Source of the DNA: Didymella arachidicola | Lineage: Eukaryota > Ascomycota > Dothideomycetes > Pleosporales > Didymellaceae | Length of the DNA stretch: 64,000 nt | Reading direction: 5' to 3' | NCBI GenBank assembly: GCA_016630955.3 | Contig: CM049996.1 | Coordinates: 1,240,001-1,304,000, forward strand | Shown here: positions 43,217 to 54,224 of the stretch, one piece after another | Numbering within the stretch: position 1 is the first letter of the stretch | Layout: each line of letters begins with the position of its first letter | Position numbers and translations under genes: made by a program | Notes under the pieces: generated by a model | What the model was told of the DNA's origin: nothing | Seen by the model: the letters and a program-made list of their open reading frames with translations, nothing else | Database searches by the model: none

Positions 43217-43817
43217 TGATGCGTGGCGACGACTGGTGTTTGACGAGGTCGGAGATGGAGATCTGTGTGTACTGTGTGATTGTCTGTCGTACAGCGGCTG
43301 TGAGTTGCAGCAATAAAAGCGCCACTTTAAGTCTCACAAGGCGGCGAGCAACGATGCGTGACTGCGTCGGATATTCGCGCGTTGGGCCGTTTTCCTCGGA
43401 ACGCACTGGTGCGGCTCCGGTGTTGTTGTTGTCACTGTCCCCACACACGTGTTCCTGCGCCAAGCATCGTGAGATTCAAGAACACCAAACTTCAACGATA
43501 TCGCCTATGAACTCAGTGTCCTCTCAATTGCAATAAAACCTGCTTGCACTGGCGCGTCTTCGCTACTGAGTAGCACGCACTTTCGCAATTAGTTGCTATA
43601 TTGAGGCCTGGACTGGCGTTCGATCTCGCGGTAAAACAAGCGGTGGTGATGTCAGGGGTCCCCGTGCGCACCTCCGAACTTTTCACTCGCCCCTGTCATT
43701 GGCCAACTGTTCAACAACACACCGCCAGGCCTCAAAGTGCATCCTGCATCTCTTAAAGACCTTCGATCCTCTTTATCATCGACAGAAATCCTGCAGTTCT
43801 GTCAGGAAACCGCAGTC
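43217..43817. other. divergent promoter region
   Basis: 600 bp between the membrane protein (leftward) and the amino-acid transporter (rightward). The transporter frame is open upstream of its ATG to about 43737, but no ATG occurs there. No specific factor site recognised. Confidence 0.4.
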
Positions 43818-45569
43818 ATGACTGACACGCCACAAACGACTGCAGGCGAGGACCCCAAAGGAGCCGAGGTCCTCAAGCAACATCTGGATCCCGGGTACGA
43901 GTACACATTTGATCCCGCGACTCCAGGAGCAGATGGCGCAAACAGTTCTTCTAACTCATGCCGGGAAGCACCAGAGTCATCGCTGAGGCTACAGGGTGGT
44001 GATATTCACCGTGATCTCTACAAGATTGCCGCCAAGAGCAAGCGTCAGCAACTACACAAGCGCGCTGCGACCTTTTCTAACACGCACGAATATGCTCCTT
44101 CAATTATCTCTGATATCGACCACGATGAACTCCCTGTCCAGGAACAGATGGCTCCTGGAGGCCTGAGACGACAATTCCTCCACAAGCAGGCCAGGAGTGT
44201 CAGTTATATCGCGGAGCCAGTCACGAGGAACTTTGTCTCCTTCCTTGAGCTGTACGGCAACTTCGCCGGTGAAGATCTTGAAGAGTCAGACGACGAGACA
44301 GCTATCGAGGATGACGAGGAAGAGCAGAGCGAACGTCGACCGCTGCTTGGAAGAAGGCAAAGCTCGAAGAGGCTTAGGCAGCAAGGTGACGCTTCCAATA
44401 TGAAGTCGTTCTTCACCCTGCTCAAGGCTTTCGTTGGTACTGGTATCATGTTCTTGCCCAAGGCATTCAAGAATGGTGGTATGCTCTTTTCTGCAATCAC
44501 TCTGGTCGTTGTCTCTGCGGTCACCATGATTTGTTTCGAGTTGCTTCTCTCTTGCAGAAAGCAGTACGGAGGGGGAGGATACGGAGACCTCGGTCAGCTG
44601 ATTGTTGGCAAGAGGCTGCGTCAGCTCATTCTCATTTCGATCACGCTCTCGCAATTCGGCTTCGTTTGCGCCGGTCTCATCTTCACCGCTGAGAATCTTG
44701 CATCATTCTTCGACGCTGTCACACCTGACGCCAAGCCGCTCGGTACAAATGCGCTTATCGGTATACAGCTCATACTTCTGATCCCCCTGGCTTTCATTCG
44801 CAACATCTCCAAGCTCGGCCCAGCTGCGCTCCTTGCCGATGTCTTCATTCTCATCGGTCTGACCTACATCTACTGGTACGACATCTCCTGGATCAGCAAA
44901 ATGGGTGGCTTCCATCCAAGCGTCGAACTCTTCAACCCTCGTGACTGGACAATGACCATTGGCTCTGCAATCTTCACCTTCGAGGGTATCGGCCTCATTC
45001 TGCCCATTCAGTCCAGCATGAAGCAGCCTGAGCACTTCAGCAAGCTCTTATTGATTGTCATGGCCATCATCACAGTTATATTTACCTCCGTCGGTGTTCT
45101 GTGCTACGGCACTTTTGGCGAGAATGTCTCCGTCGAGGTCATCACCAACTTTCCTCAGTCCAGCAAGCTCGTCAACGCTGTTCAATTCCTGTATGCCATG
45201 GCCGTCTTGGTGGGCACACCTGTGCAGCTCTTCCCTGCCATGCGTACCATCGAGCTCAAGATCTTCGGTCGCGCATCTGGCAAGAAGGACAGTCTCACTA
45301 AGTGGAAAAAGAACGCATTCAGGACTGCGCTAGTCATCTTTGCTGGTGTGGTTGCTGCATTCGGTGCAAGCGATCTCGACAAATTTGTCGCTCTCATTGG
45401 CAGCTTTGCTTGTGTGCCGCTGGTGTACATCTACCCCGCCTACCTGCACTACAAAGGTGTCGCGGAACGCCCTTGGGCTAAGGCTGGCGATATTGCGATG
45501 ATGATTGTTGGCCTCGTTGCCATGGTCTACACTACCAGCATCACCATCGCTCGTTGGGCGGAGACTTAA
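43818..45569 (+). CDS. vacuolar amino-acid transporter, AVT3/AVT4 type (SLC36-like)
   Basis: Intronless; 583 residues from ATG 43818. About 190 hydrophilic residues with acidic clusters (EDLEESDDETAIEDDEEEQ) precede the Aa_trans domain. That domain opens with MKSFFTLLKAFVGTGIMFLPKAF, the family's first helix with its unwound GTG motif. About eleven membrane helices follow, ending VALIGSFACVPLVYIYP and GLVAMVYTTSITIARW. Long acidic N-termini are usual in the fungal vacuolar exporters AVT3 and AVT4, which release neutral or basic amino acids from the vacuole by proton coupling. Substrate range cannot be read from sequence. The family call is strong. Confidence 0.92.
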   Translation: MTDTPQTTAGEDPKGAEVLKQHLDPGYEYTFDPATPGADGANSSSNSCREAPESSLRLQGGDIHRDLYKIAAKSKRQQLHKRAATFSNTHEYAPSIISDIDHDELPVQEQMAPGGLRRQFLHKQARSVSYIAEPVTRNFVSFLELYGNFAGEDLEESDDETAIEDDEEEQSERRPLLGRRQSSKRLRQQGDASNMKSFFTLLKAFVGTGIMFLPKAFKNGGMLFSAITLVVVSAVTMICFELLLSCRKQYGGGGYGDLGQLIVGKRLRQLILISITLSQFGFVCAGLIFTAENLASFFDAVTPDAKPLGTNALIGIQLILLIPLAFIRNISKLGPAALLADVFILIGLTYIYWYDISWISKMGGFHPSVELFNPRDWTMTIGSAIFTFEGIGLILPIQSSMKQPEHFSKLLLIVMAIITVIFTSVGVLCYGTFGENVSVEVITNFPQSSKLVNAVQFLYAMAVLVGTPVQLFPAMRTIELKIFGRASGKKDSLTKWKKNAFRTALVIFAGVVAAFGASDLDKFVALIGSFACVPLVYIYPAYLHYKGVAERPWAKAGDIAMMIVGLVAMVYTTSITIARWAET

Positions 45570-46679
45570 ATTGTGGTCAGGTAGACGTTCCTGGCTTTTG
45601 AGTCATGTTCGTCCAGAAGATGATTCATTACTAGTTTGGTACAATATGAGTTCAATCAAAAAGGGGAGGGACGAGGGAAAAGTACGATTCTTGTATATGG
45701 ACGTGTCTGCATGACAGTTTACCATACATACCGGCTGGAATTTTCGAAGTACCGCACACAAGCATCCAAATACTGTTTGACCTCGTACTTCCCTGCGTCA
45801 CGTCTTGTTGTAACCCTCGTAAAAGTTGTGGGTTCTTCAGCGGCTTCTACAAAGTTGACCCTCTCTTTACATGTAGATTAGAGTTCTGTTCAGTGGTATG
45901 TATTAAAGTGCTGCAAAGTTGAGTTCTCGGGTCTTACGAAACTCACGGCCGTATCACGGTGCGTCTTCCAAACCCTTTCGCTGATGATTGTTTTTGCATA
46001 TCTGATGCTGTCTAGCATCTGCAACATCGGGACACGTGGTCTCCTCTCGCATTTTCGATACTGCTTTGAATCGCCCACATAGTAGCATCCTCCTGTCGCT
46101 TCCAAGGTTGTCAGTTGTACAGCACCTGCAGTTTCGAGGCAGACGTTAATTTACAGGGTGACCTCTTCTGAGATGTGTCATGTGGGGCTGATCAGTGCCA
46201 GATATTTGCCTTTGAATTCTGTGCGAGGCATTGTTCGCAATCATACTTCGATCATAGTTCTCTATCTCAAGTACGTGACATGGCGTGCCGGATCTGCCTC
46301 GTTCATAACAAACTGGTATCGTGGTCTGTTCGGTCCAATAGATTGAGCCGTGGACTTGAGATCAAAGGAATTGTTAGTTGTTCGATCCGCGCGGCCGTGC
46401 TGCTTCGGTGGCAGGTGTGACACGCTCGGCAGTCACAGATCGATCGTGGTAGAGAGCGGCGAACAAGTAGCGTTGCAACGTCTTTGTGATCCCTGTCGCT
46501 TCCTGTAGATGGTATACCTTATCCTATCGCATGTTGTTGCCGTGCACATCGATCAGCATACTGAAAGATCCGATCGTTTTCCCAAGAAAGTGGCGTTTGC
46601 AATCTCACCACCTCACTCGGAGACCCTCGAAGCTCTTCGGCATGGGCGGGAAATCAGCCGCCAGCCCGTCTTCATCGAT
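45570..46679. other. intergenic, no supported gene
   Basis: 3' flanks of two convergent genes. Short frames only, none with family resemblance. Confidence 0.4.
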
Positions 46680-49303
46680 TTAATGCTCTCTGAAGAGGAA
46701 GCAGGATGCGCACAGCTCCTCGCCGATGGCGTAGTTACCAATCCAGACTCTGCCATGAGCGCGAAAGAGTGTTGTGGCAATGTCTGAGAACGCATCTGGT
46801 CTGTCACGATTGCTACCGTGGAATAAGTGAGGCTCTGCGTCGAAGAACTCGTTATCAAATTCTGCATCGGAATCAGCACCTTCCTCGTCGTATGTGCCGG
46901 AATAGCCTGGTAGATTGGAGTGCGACGTGAAAGCAGTGAACTCGTCCATGCTTTGGCAGTTGCAATCGAAAGAGTGACCAGTCAAAACACACTCAGAGAC
47001 GACGATCAGTGCCGGTTGTACAAATCCTTGGTCGAGACTACCATAGTCAACTTGACAGTCGATGCATTTTCGTCTCTTTACAATCGCACAGTGTGTGTTC
47101 TTCCAAGAAACAATGTCCAAAAACATCTCCCGTGTCATGTTGAGTTGTCCAAGGCATTGGTCGAGACTCTCTCGCATGTAGTTTTCCACTTTTTCTACTG
47201 CATCGAGCACAGAATGACACCATGCGGCATAGCTATTGGGTAGCGCCTGGAGAAATTGTCGATGCGGAAGATCGTCGTCGATCCAGTCAAATCCCTTCAT
47301 CTGTAGGAACGATCCTGCGTTTATAGCCATGGGTAGTATGACCATCCCACTAACTCGCAAAGCTAGCCAAGCTCCCAAGGCGTCGATATGTTGCTGGCTA
47401 GTGTTGGCACGCTCTTCTGGTGACAGATCTAAGATGCGTTCTAGGACATTGCCAAATCGTCCGTGATTGAGGATAGATCGAATGCCATGTTGAAGAGCAG
47501 ACCAGACGTTGCGAGCACTGAATTCAACATATTCTTCGTTCGCAGTCAGATGGAGAAGCCAAGTGATACTGTTTTCTGAAATGGGTTTCCGCTCGGTCGC
47601 ATAAGCCTTCTTCAGCCACTCGTGAACAAGCCAGCCGTCGCTGTCTGCTTTGGACAGATCAATACAGTCACAGAATAGTCTGAGCATCTAGATCTTCTCT
47701 TCAGCACTCCGTTTGGTGGAATGTGAGACATACAGGGAGATTGGGGGCCAGTATGAGTCAGGTGTGCACATAATGGCCTGATGGAAAACTTACAAGACGG
47801 ATTCTGTGGGGCCTTCATACACTAGTGCGGATTTGTCTGCGCCGGCTCGGATCAACAAAGCACACAGTTCGGTGTGGCCACCAATTGCAGCAAACTAACG
47901 GTATCAGTTTACTGTACTCGAGCGGTCGGGATGGTTGATCGACTCACGTGTAGAGGCTTCCAGCCCTCTGGACTCGTGTCGACCACGCTTCCTTGCCCCT
48001 TCTCCAGGAGTAGCTGTACGGCTCTGGTCTCGCCTGCCAGACAGAGCTTAAAAATCACTGCATCTTCTGGGACCGCACGAGTGACTGTCAGTCTGCAGTT
48101 GTATAGCCAACTCCTTCCAGAGAATGCCATAACAGCCTCGAATCCGTTTTTGAGCCCCAAAAGCTGAAGCCAACGTGTAGGATAGAAGACAACAGAGGTC
48201 ACAGTCTGCACTTTTTGAAGCTTTCCTGTGAGCTCGTTCGCACGGCTCATGGAAGTTCGGCGAATCCACAAGCAACCTAATGCTGTTCGGAACGTAGTTG
48301 CGTCGTGTCGTACTCGGTACTTCAAGCTTTCTGAATATACAAAGGTCTTTGCCCGAACCTGACCGCATTCATCCATCATGTAGCCATCCTGAGCAAAGAT
48401 CTCGAGTGAAGTTGACTGGAAGCTAGCAATTGCAGTCGAGCTAATAGCATGCAGCATCAGTTCATGAAGTGTGAAGTCAGCGGATGCCTGCTGAGACACC
48501 TCTTGCTCGAAATGCATCAAAGCGTTCTTAGCGACATCTTGTGAGGCTGCAGGTAACGGATGAACGAAGCGTTGTCTAGTAAGCAAAGACGGCGATTTTC
48601 GCAATTGCCTTAACTCGGAAGATAGGGTACTGACGGAACCTGCGATGCTATGCTGTCGTGCTCGACTGACTATTGGCAGGCTTTGAGAGATGCTAATGTC
48701 CGCCGACAAGTTATATGTGGGCGACTGCACGACACTACTATATGTCAGCATACGTTTCAATGCTTAAACCTTGCGGGTACATACCACTCATGTACCATAG
48801 CTAGTGTCAACGTAGACTTAGTCGCATCCAGAGCCTCACGGAATCTGTGTAAATGCTTGTCATGAGTAGCGGCTCTAAACGCCGTACGCAAACGTCGTCT
48901 TCGTCAGCTAGAGTGAAAGCCCTCATCGAACTTATCAATAATGGACATCAGATCCTTAGATCGTTAGCGACACTGATCTCTTAGGGCTGGCTAGGTTGAC
49001 TTACCACCACCTTGATACGACAATGACGAATTCCTTCGGCAATGCAATGACCTGGAGGGTGTTTCGCGCTCTAAATTTTCTTGAAGACGGAGATGAGGTA
49101 TTGCAAATCTTCCTTGACTGTAGCGATCTCCTGAGGTGCATCTTCCATTGATTCCCAGAACATGTAAAGCTTGATACAAGTTCCGCTTAATTGAACGGCG
49201 ACAGATACAACGGCAAGGCCTGCTTTGAATTAGCGAAGGGGGTATCCGAGAGGTTCTAGTATCAAGACTACTGACCGTTTGCTACGACTGAGAGACTCTC
49301 CAT
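46680..49303 (-). pseudogene. HeLo-like N-terminal domain plus ankyrin protein with two internal stops
   Basis: Six exons fit: 49276-49303, 49005-49219, 48785-48954, 47948-48737, 47794-47894 and 46680-47679, all with GT-AG introns and matching phases, totalling 768 codons. The N-terminus (MESLSVVANGLAVVSVAVQL, MEDAPQEIATVKEDLQYL) is the helical domain found at the start of many fungal STAND and ankyrin proteins. Ankyrin-type wording sits at FKLCLAGETRAVQLLLEKG and GWKPLHFAAIGGHTELCALL. TAG at 49071-49073 (codon 59) and TGA at 48904-48906 (codon 98) interrupt exons 2 and 3, while coding wording continues through both (SAKHPPGHCIAEGIRHC, RRRRLRTAFRAATHDK). Both are single C-to-T changes from CAG and CGA. 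No NACHT domain is present. Probably dead, unless an internal start is used. Confidence 0.75.
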
Positions 49304-50001
49304 GATGCTTTGGAGGACTGATTCAATGCATAAGCGCACTCGACTGCATCATATTTCTTCAGATCTATAGCAAGATGCATCTAAGGGGCGAAGCCCGTAC
49401 TTACCCCCAGTTCAGGTGGCTGGACTAACTTTCTTCAAATCCATCTTTCCCTTTACCTCCTGTGCGCTGTAGCAGCCACGCCAGTATCGTTTACTGCTCG
49501 CGCTCAGACTGGAATACGAACCAAGCGAGTCACATACAGGCCACGCTGCGTCCGCATGAAGCGTACGTGCGCTCTGTTGAGAAATCATGGTAGGAATCAT
49601 GAGCAGGTGTTCCTTGCAACATCTCGTCTCGATCCCTACGCGGATCAACCACATAGCATATGCCCATTAGGAGAAAGGTCAGTTTTCTATGTTCGTATCA
49701 TTCTAAGGTTGACCTTACCAAGACACAAGATCTTGTCGCTAAGGTAATCTAAACAAAGGCGATGTATGAGATGATTGTCGACACGGACACCAGGGACACT
49801 ATTTGAGCGGTGTGCCAAGAATGACGCTGTGAAAGAATCTTGAGCAACACACCCGTCTAGCGGCTATCGAGGGCGAGATTTTCACCAGGACAGATGACCT
49901 TGCTCATACTTCTTGCAGGAAACCCCATTGTGAAGAAATCCCTACCGGATCATATTGACAGCTCGACTGAGTGCCTTGTGTGAGGACTCACTGCCCCAAC
50001 A
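49304..50001. other. intergenic, no supported gene
   Basis: Upstream regions of the HeLo-like pseudogene and the small coiled-coil gene, which diverge. No motif assigned. Confidence 0.4.
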
Positions 50002-50349
50002 ATGTCGACACAATCCAATAATCCAGCAGGAGACGACGAGAACGCACAAGACATCCATTCTCATAATTCGCGAACACCTGGCAGACAGTCACATAAGCAT
50101 GCAGATCTCATCCAACGCGCAAGGATCGCTATAGATGGGATGATCGATGCCGTCGACGAACTTGAGATGGTCGTCGGTGAGATGCAGGAGGAATTCATTC
50201 GACGTTCCTTGCCACCCGTGGACTACGCTACGCAACACTGGCTAAGGGGCGCGGCGTGGGAGATCTTATCTTTGGAGGAGAATATTGCCTCTAAACGCGC
50301 GGATATAGAAGAGTGGAACAAAAGGATCCAGGATTGGGAGCAGGCTTGA
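50002..50349 (+). CDS. small orphan coiled-coil protein (115 aa)
   Basis: ATG 50002 in good context (CCCAACAATGTC). A polar N-terminus (MSTQSNNPAGDDENAQDIHS) is followed by heptad-like helices (RIAIDGMIDAVDELEMVVGEM and EILSLEENIASKRADIEEW). No domain recognised. Codon wording and start context favour a real small gene. It lies about 700 bp from the diverging HeLo-like pseudogene. Confidence 0.5.
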   Translation: MSTQSNNPAGDDENAQDIHSHNSRTPGRQSHKHADLIQRARIAIDGMIDAVDELEMVVGEMQEEFIRRSLPPVDYATQHWLRGAAWEILSLEENIASKRADIEEWNKRIQDWEQA

Positions 50350-51433
50350 TAGTGACCGCTGACACTGAGGATTGTACCTTGACCAGAAGGGCAGGAGGAC
50401 ATATGGGAATTCAGGAACAAGGCAAGTCGCAATTGCTTTAGTACTTCAGTATGAAGACTGTCTGAGGCGTAGTAATGAAATGACTAGGGCTCAAAGTATG
50501 TTTGTGGTGATAGTACTGTATGACCGCAGGCCATGACATCTAACGAAAGCTCTCTTTCGCTCGCGTTATGTCTATGTCGACATGCAGTTGTCGACCTTGA
50601 TAATGTCTTCGATCCCAAGTGGGTTGAGACTTCGCTTTACTTTAGAATGTCGTACCTTCCTGACCTACTATAAGGGATGTCTACGCCGCTCGTGCGCATC
50701 CTCACATTTCAGAACCCTCATCGCTACTGCTAATTAAAATCATCGCGTTGCCCAACCAAGAACCTATCAAAGAGCACAAGGCAGCTATGACGTAGTTCAA
50801 ACTGGCTGATGCCACTGCATTGGCAATGACTGAGACTGCCACACAACCAGCTGCTGAGTCCGCTGGTGGGCCAGTCTCACGATCTTGATCGCCACACAGG
50901 CCGACCACAGTAAGGACATCCTCCAATTGATTGAGATTATAATGAATGATTTTAATAATCAATTTTCCCTAACAAAAGCGCACAGAGCGCCTCAGTCCTC
51001 TCAGACATCGGACCTGAAGACTCGACATGGGGTGAGAGCTATGACATTAGTACCCATTTTGGCGGAGACAGCTTGTCTAAAGGGGAAATTGTTTCAGCTT
51101 TAAATAACTCGAATCATCGAGGCTATCAAGAGAGACTTACTACGGTGAGCTCAGATTGAGGCTAAGGGTTTGGGGGCAGGGGCAAGAGTAAGACTTATAC
51201 TGTTTACCATTTTAGAATTAGATGGAATCAACCTGTGATAGCTAATATATCTCTGCCGGAAGAAGAGGAATGTAAGATCGTATTTCATGTGGTAACTCTC
51301 ACTCACCTGCTCCTCTCACCTGCGCTCCTGTTCTGACTGCGCCACGACTATCCCCGCTTCCTGTGCAACTGCTCCTCACAGCTCCCACACTCCCTCCGCA
51401 TCACCATCAGTCAACCAAACTGACGACAATACG
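50350..51433. other. intergenic, no supported gene
   Basis: A minus-strand frame at 50702-50962 encodes a hydrophobic stretch (SLNYVIAALCSLIGSWLG) but lacks an ATG in the right place, so it is not called. Nothing else recognised. Confidence 0.35.
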
Positions 51434-51863
51434 ATGACGAACTTGTCGAACATGGACTCTTGCGAAAAGCCCCCTGCTACGAGCGTCGTCAAAGCTAACG
51501 AGCCAGCTGAAAAAGAGCGAGCGTCGCCCGCGATGGTTGCCTCCTTAATCAGATTGCTTCGAACAATTGACCGAGCGGCTAGACAGCTCCGAGGAAAACC
51601 GCCAAATTGCCGTATACGCACTGGAAGACAACCTCGGTCATCTGACGATACAGGCGCACAGCCTTGCAAACGAGCACAAGATCAGAGGTCTGCAGTGGAC
51701 CCTGGAGACGTTGAATGAACTCGGGCCCGATAAGCGACTCCGTATCTATCGTGGCATCGAGAGATTGGAGAAAGACGGTCTTCTGATTTTGGGATTTGAT
51801 GCCGAGAAGCTTCGACAGATCCTTGTGAGCAAGGGTTTCATGGTCGATATACAAGCCGAGTGA
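51434..51863 (+). CDS. possible small orphan gene, frame changes once
   Basis: ATG 51434 opens MTNLSNMDSCEKPPATSVVK. Protein-like wording then continues in a different frame from about 51552 (CFEQLTERLDSSEENRQ, LGPDKRLRIYRGIERLEKDG, LRQILVSKGFMVDIQAE) to a stop at 51861-51863. A 3' splice site at TTAATCAG (51552) fits the second part, but no matching donor keeps the phase. So this is either an unresolved intron, an indel or a decayed gene. The second part looks helical. A run of twelve A follows at 51904-51915. Confidence 0.35.
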
Positions 51864-52085
51864 TGGAAGAGAGGGCCGCTTGCCGCAAATTCTTCGATTG
51901 AGGAAAAAAAAAAAACGCAAGAAAAGACAATCTACAAGTATGGAGTGTTCGCCCAACGCCGTCTAGCCTGTGTCTGGGCCTATCTAGATGGTATGGAAAG
52001 ACCTGTGCTTCGCCAAGCACCAACAACTAATAACAGAAATGAAGATAATCAAGACGTGCGACTCAAACACACAAGTGGAGCCACT

Positions 52086-54224
52086 TCATGCATTCCACCG
52101 CTTCGACCGTTTCCGTATTGGCGGCAACTGGCCAACCTCTGCTTCGAAATCGTCCAACTCCTTCTTCCTCTGTTCCGCCTCGAACGCCAGCTTGTTCGCC
52201 TCATCAATAGCCGCCAACCTCTCATTCTCTCTCTGCTCGTGCTCTTCATCCGCCTTCCTCTGTCTCTCCTCCTCCTCAATTCTCTCTTTATCGTGCTTCT
52301 CCCTCTCAGCTTGCTCAATCTCCATCTTCATCCTCTCTGCAGCCTTTTGCACCTGTTCTTGCTCTTTCTGCTTCGCCTTCTGTTTCTTCTCCTCCAGTTT
52401 CTTTTTATACTCTTCCTCATCCTGAACTCTCCGCCCTTCATTATCGTGCTCGAGCTCATGCATCCACACACCCTTGCCATCGTCAAAAACCTGTTTTAGA
52501 TGTGCTAGTGTGCCGCATACGCCATCGACCTCGCCCCACGGCAACCAAATCTGCTCTTTCGAGGTCCAGACACCTCCACGCCCGCCGCGTTGGTCCCAGA
52601 AGCGATCTCCGCCGACAACAGAGTTGTGATAACCATTTGGACTTTGAGGTGTGCGGAAGTATTGACGGAGGAGGGCGCGCTTGTGCTTAGCATACCACAG
52701 GTTGTTGAAGGACATTTGGTCGCTGGAGGGACCAGAAATTTTCGAGTGCGGTGAAGAGCGAAGGATAAGGGCGGGTACCGCGCCGGTGTAGGTATTCTGA
52801 ATTAAGGGGATGTTTGCCCATGGGGTGTGACGATCAGGAAGTCGGTCGAGGTCGAAGTCATATTCGAGCCGGTCGATGTAGGCAGGCTGGTTGGTCTCCG
52901 GAGATGGGTTGTGTAGGTATAGATCTGGACTCCAGAAGGGAAGCTTGCTGGACAGAAGACTGGGTGGTAGAGAGAGGTGCGGTGTGATAGTTCCTGGGTG
53001 GCGGTACAATGATAGGTTTGTGGAATTGTCGTGCTTCAGAGGCAGTAGCTCGCTGGAGTGAGCGAGCGCAAGTGGCTGGAACAGCGTATGGGTGTAGTCA
53101 AGGCCCATTGAATACTCGTGCGTTTTCTCTGGGCGAATAGTGGCGTTAGCGATCTCGAGTCGTCGCTCCGCTGCGGCATGTTCCCTCGACGTCTTGCCAA
53201 CCCACTCTTGCAGCTTGGTTGATGCGGACTTTCCCTTTGTTAAAATTGCATCGCGTCTGAGCTGCTGCTCTCCAAACATCGAGGCTAGCACCGACTGCAT
53301 TATTTGCTTCTCGCTGTTATCGGTCTGAAACTTCTTCAAGGCAGCATCAAACAATGCCCTCAGGTCCTGAGCAGGGCCCATCAGCACTCTTGAGTTGAGG
53401 TACCTCGCAGGCATGTCTTTCTCGGAAATGGCCTCTTTGCTTGCTTCGTAGAGATCGGAGGGCAGTATTGAATCAGGCGCATACATGCAGGACTCGACAT
53501 CTCCCTCACAGCTCTTCTCGGCACCAAAAACGATCGTCTGATTGAATCTCTGACGTCTGTTCTCATCCACGCCGTATTCCTTCAGTAGCCTCGCATTGGC
53601 ATACTCGACCACTGCTTCGTACTGCTTGATCATGACATCGCTAGGCAATTGAAACCAAGTATCTTCGCCATCCACTATCAACAGCAGATCCTCGTTGTGT
53701 ACCAGCTTTTCGTTGTGCAGGTATTCCTTAATTCCAGACAATGTCTGCCATTCCTTGTGTCCTGGCCTCACAGAGGTTTTGTAGAGGTTGACGCCGGTCG
53801 GTGGAGGGTAGTTGAGCAGCATGGCCGAGAGTGTAGACTTGCAGAAGTCGTCCGAGTCCTGCTCCGACGTCATGAGGAGATGGAAATTCGGCGTTGACTT
53901 TTTGAGCTTCGGTGGCAGGTGTTCGATCTCGCCGTTCTCGAGCTGGAGCGTTGTGTTCGAAGGTGCTTTGAAAGGTATTTTCGTAGGCTCCAGTGTACCT
54001 GGCAGGTAGGGCCGCCACTGGTACTCAGAGAGAGCATGGTACCGCGCGGTGATCGATTCGGAGTGCCGTATGCCTGTGAGTGCTAGCATGAGGCTGAGAG
54101 AGACGATGGAGAACAGCAGCGTCCGCCCTCGTCGGGAGCAGAACCACTGTACAGCTGCTCCTCGCATCTCTGTGGGTGTTTGGCGAGGAGACATAGGCAT
54201 GAGCGACATTGCGTCGCCTGCCAT
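52086..54224 (-). CDS. type II membrane protein with PLOD-like glycosyltransferase domain and charged coiled-coil tail
   Basis: A single exon of 712 residues from ATG 54224. A short cytosolic N-terminus precedes one membrane helix (TLLFSIVSLSLMLALTGI), giving a Golgi type II layout. The lumenal domain has FHLLMTSEQDSDDF, EDLLLIVDGEDTWFQLPSD (possible DxD-like metal site, VDGED), QTIVFGAEKSC, ARYLNSRVLMGPAQDLRALF and, later, IPLIQNTYTGAVPALILRSS. These resemble the glycosyltransferase part of PLOD-like proteins widespread in fungi. The last about 120 residues are Glu/Lys/Gln-rich coiled coil (EEYKKKLEEKKQKAKQKEQE). Donor and acceptor are unknown. Family call is moderate. Confidence 0.8.
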   Translation of the reverse strand: MAGDAMSLMPMSPRQTPTEMRGAAVQWFCSRRGRTLLFSIVSLSLMLALTGIRHSESITARYHALSEYQWRPYLPGTLEPTKIPFKAPSNTTLQLENGEIEHLPPKLKKSTPNFHLLMTSEQDSDDFCKSTLSAMLLNYPPPTGVNLYKTSVRPGHKEWQTLSGIKEYLHNEKLVHNEDLLLIVDGEDTWFQLPSDVMIKQYEAVVEYANARLLKEYGVDENRRQRFNQTIVFGAEKSCEGDVESCMYAPDSILPSDLYEASKEAISEKDMPARYLNSRVLMGPAQDLRALFDAALKKFQTDNSEKQIMQSVLASMFGEQQLRRDAILTKGKSASTKLQEWVGKTSREHAAAERRLEIANATIRPEKTHEYSMGLDYTHTLFQPLALAHSSELLPLKHDNSTNLSLYRHPGTITPHLSLPPSLLSSKLPFWSPDLYLHNPSPETNQPAYIDRLEYDFDLDRLPDRHTPWANIPLIQNTYTGAVPALILRSSPHSKISGPSSDQMSFNNLWYAKHKRALLRQYFRTPQSPNGYHNSVVGGDRFWDQRGGRGGVWTSKEQIWLPWGEVDGVCGTLAHLKQVFDDGKGVWMHELEHDNEGRRVQDEEEYKKKLEEKKQKAKQKEQEQVQKAAERMKMEIEQAEREKHDKERIEEEERQRKADEEHEQRENERLAAIDEANKLAFEAEQRKKELDDFEAEVGQLPPIRKRSKRWNA

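Noticed and set aside
43737..43817. Longer N-terminus for the amino-acid transporter
   Set aside because: The frame is open but begins with GTG; the first ATG is at 43818 in good context.
49005..49219. Splicing that would remove the TAG in the HeLo-like exon 2
   Set aside because: Any GT-AG pair ending at ATTTAG is either too short or deletes conserved domain sequence.
50702..50962. Small hydrophobic minus-strand ORF
   Set aside because: No ATG before the hydrophobic part, no signal peptide start and no neighbour support.
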